Below the pieces are notes generated by a model. That model was given only the letters and a program-made list of their open reading frames with translations, ran no database searches and was not told where the DNA came from. DNA of 5,764 bases. Source: Gammaproteobacteria bacterium. GTDB lineage: Bacteria; Pseudomonadota; Gammaproteobacteria; Arenicellales; JAOTYS01. The DNA is taken from positions 1 through 5,764 of the forward strand of contig JAOTYS010000311.1 of the NCBI GenBank assembly GCA_029861795.1, given 5' to 3'. A program made the position numbers and the translations under genes. Positions 4,902 to 5,764 of the stretch are shown here, piece after piece (position 1 is the first letter of the stretch; each line of letters opens with the position of its first letter).

Positions 4902-5764
4902 ATGAGCTGGCTTGTCGGTGTCGACGTTGGCGGCACCTTTACCGATTTCTTTGCATATAACTCGGAGGGGGGTGCGCGTCTGTACAAACGCCCATCAACC
5001 CCTGATAACCCGGCCGAGGCCATTGTCTTGGGGTTGCGCGAGCTCTGCGATGAATTCGGCATAGATCCGGCGGACACGAACCGCTTGTGTCACGGTACCA
5101 CCGTGGCCACCAATGCGTTGATCCAACGGCGTGGCGGCAAGGTGGCGATGATCACCACCAAAGGGTTTCGCGATCTGCTGGAGATCGGCAGGCAGACCCG
5201 GCCCCGTATGTTTGACCTACAAGCCGATCACCCACCACCGCTGGTGCCCAGGCAATACCGCCTGGAATTAAACGAGAGAATTTTGGCCAGTGGCGAGGTT
5301 GAGATTGCGCTTACCGATGCCGAAGTGAACGCCATCGTCGATCAGGTAATGGAGGCTGATGCCGAGTCTTGTGCGGTCTGCCTGCTGTTTGCCTTTATCC
5401 GGCCTGAGCATGAACAGCGGATCGCACAAGCCTTGCGCCAAAGAAATCCAGAGATTTCAGTATCGTTGTCATCAGAGGTACACCCTGAGTTTCGCGAGTA
5501 CGAGCGCTTTTCCACCACAGTGCTGAATGCCTATCTGCAGCCGGTGATCGAACGTTACCTGAGGTACTTGGAGACAGAGATCGCCGTGCTGATGCCTCAA
5601 GCGCAAGTGGGTATCTATCAATCCAGCGGTGGCTTGATGTCGCTTGAGCGTTCCCGCAGCTTCCCGGTTCGTACAGCACTGTCCGGACCCGCGGCGGGCG
5701 TGCTGGGTGCGGTGCAGGCGGGGCGAGAGGCGGGTCGCGGCAATGTGATTACGCTCGATATGGG
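4902..5764 (+). CDS. hyuA: HyuA-type hydantoinase/oxoprolinase-family protein, N-terminal part (cut by right window edge)
   Basis: The frame is open for 287 codons from ATG at 4902 to the window end. The protein starts MSWLVGVDVGGTFTDFF, with the acetate-kinase-fold phosphate loop DVGGTFTD (8-15) of the hydantoinase/oxoprolinase N-terminal domain. Further family segments are HGTTVATNALIQRRG (64-78), TTKGFRDLLEIGRQTRP (85-101), SSEVHPEFREYERFSTTVLNAYLQP (190-214), SSGGLMS (241-247) and ALSGPAAGVLGA (259-270). HyuA proteins are about 680-720 residues, so more than half is missing. They work with HyuB in ATP-dependent opening of hydantoin, 5-oxoproline or similar lactam rings, and relatives form acetone and acetophenone carboxylases; this fragment does not tell which. 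There is no clear Shine-Dalgarno. The start was chosen because it places the DVGGTFTD motif at the usual distance from the N-terminus and no ATG, GTG or TTG lies in frame just upstream. It is divergent from the hydroxylase operon; a HyuB gene would be expected beyond the edge. Confidence 0.93.
   Translation, partial: MSWLVGVDVGGTFTDFFAYNSEGGARLYKRPSTPDNPAEAIVLGLRELCDEFGIDPADTNRLCHGTTVATNALIQRRGGKVAMITTKGFRDLLEIGRQTRPRMFDLQADHPPPLVPRQYRLELNERILASGEVEIALTDAEVNAIVDQVMEADAESCAVCLLFAFIRPEHEQRIAQALRQRNPEISVSLSSEVHPEFREYERFSTTVLNAYLQPVIERYLRYLETEIAVLMPQAQVGIYQSSGGLMSLERSRSFPVRTALSGPAAGVLGAVQAGREAGRGNVITLDM

Noticed and set aside
5395..5679. 94-codon minus-strand open frame
   Set aside because: It is antisense to the HyuA-like gene, whose conserved motifs run through this stretch on the plus strand.
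1..5764. CRISPR array, tRNA, rRNA, transposase or insertion-sequence ends
   Set aside because: No regularly spaced repeats, tRNA-like cloverleaf, rRNA-like stretch or transposase motif was seen on either strand; the window is almost wholly covered by metabolic genes.

Overview
The window holds a three-gene molybdenum hydroxylase operon on the minus strand (genes for the large, FAD and iron-sulphur subunits, in that order). It is flanked by two genes cut off by the window edges: a RidA/YjgF-family gene at the left (minus strand) and a HyuA-type hydantoinase/oxoprolinase gene at the right (plus strand, divergent). The protein families and the tight bacterial operon structure point to a bacterium. 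Composition (roughly 55-60% GC in the hydroxylase genes by hand count) and protein style fit Pseudomonadota, but nothing here fixes the genus.

Layout, left to right. 1-243 is the N-terminal 81 codons of a RidA-like enamine/imine deaminase, running off the left edge. 244-475 is an AT-rich gap with a 14-bp perfect palindrome, a nested inverted/direct repeat and a small hairpin. 476-988 is the [2Fe-2S] subunit (170 aa), 976-1803 the FAD subunit (275 aa), and 1800-4784 the molybdopterin subunit (994 aa). The last carries an in-frame C-terminal CoxG (SRPBCC) domain and an amphipathic tail. 4785-4901 is a 117-bp divergent promoter region with a perfect TATAAT towards the hydroxylase operon and an imperfect palindrome beside it. 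4902-5764 is the first 287 codons of the HyuA-like protein.

How the genes may work together. The large, FAD and iron-sulphur genes overlap (4 bp and 13 bp), so they are almost certainly co-translated into one cytoplasmic hydroxylase that oxidises a carbon centre with water-derived oxygen. The large subunit has the XDH-like loop VRGFGGPQ and not the CO dehydrogenase loop AYxCSFR, so it should act on an organic substrate, probably a heterocycle or aldehyde, and not on CO. HyuA-type proteins hydrolyse (with HyuB, ATP-dependently) or carboxylate lactam, hydantoin or ketone substrates, and RidA proteins hydrolyse reactive enamines and imines. The set is therefore consistent with a catabolic module for a nitrogen heterocycle: ring hydroxylation to a lactam, ATP-driven ring opening, then imine clean-up. 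That pathway is inference; the substrate cannot be read from the sequence.

The most unusual element is the fusion of the CoxG-like domain, normally a separate membrane-docking or quinone-related partner, directly to the catalytic subunit. This suggests an enzyme tethered to the membrane by its own C-terminus.
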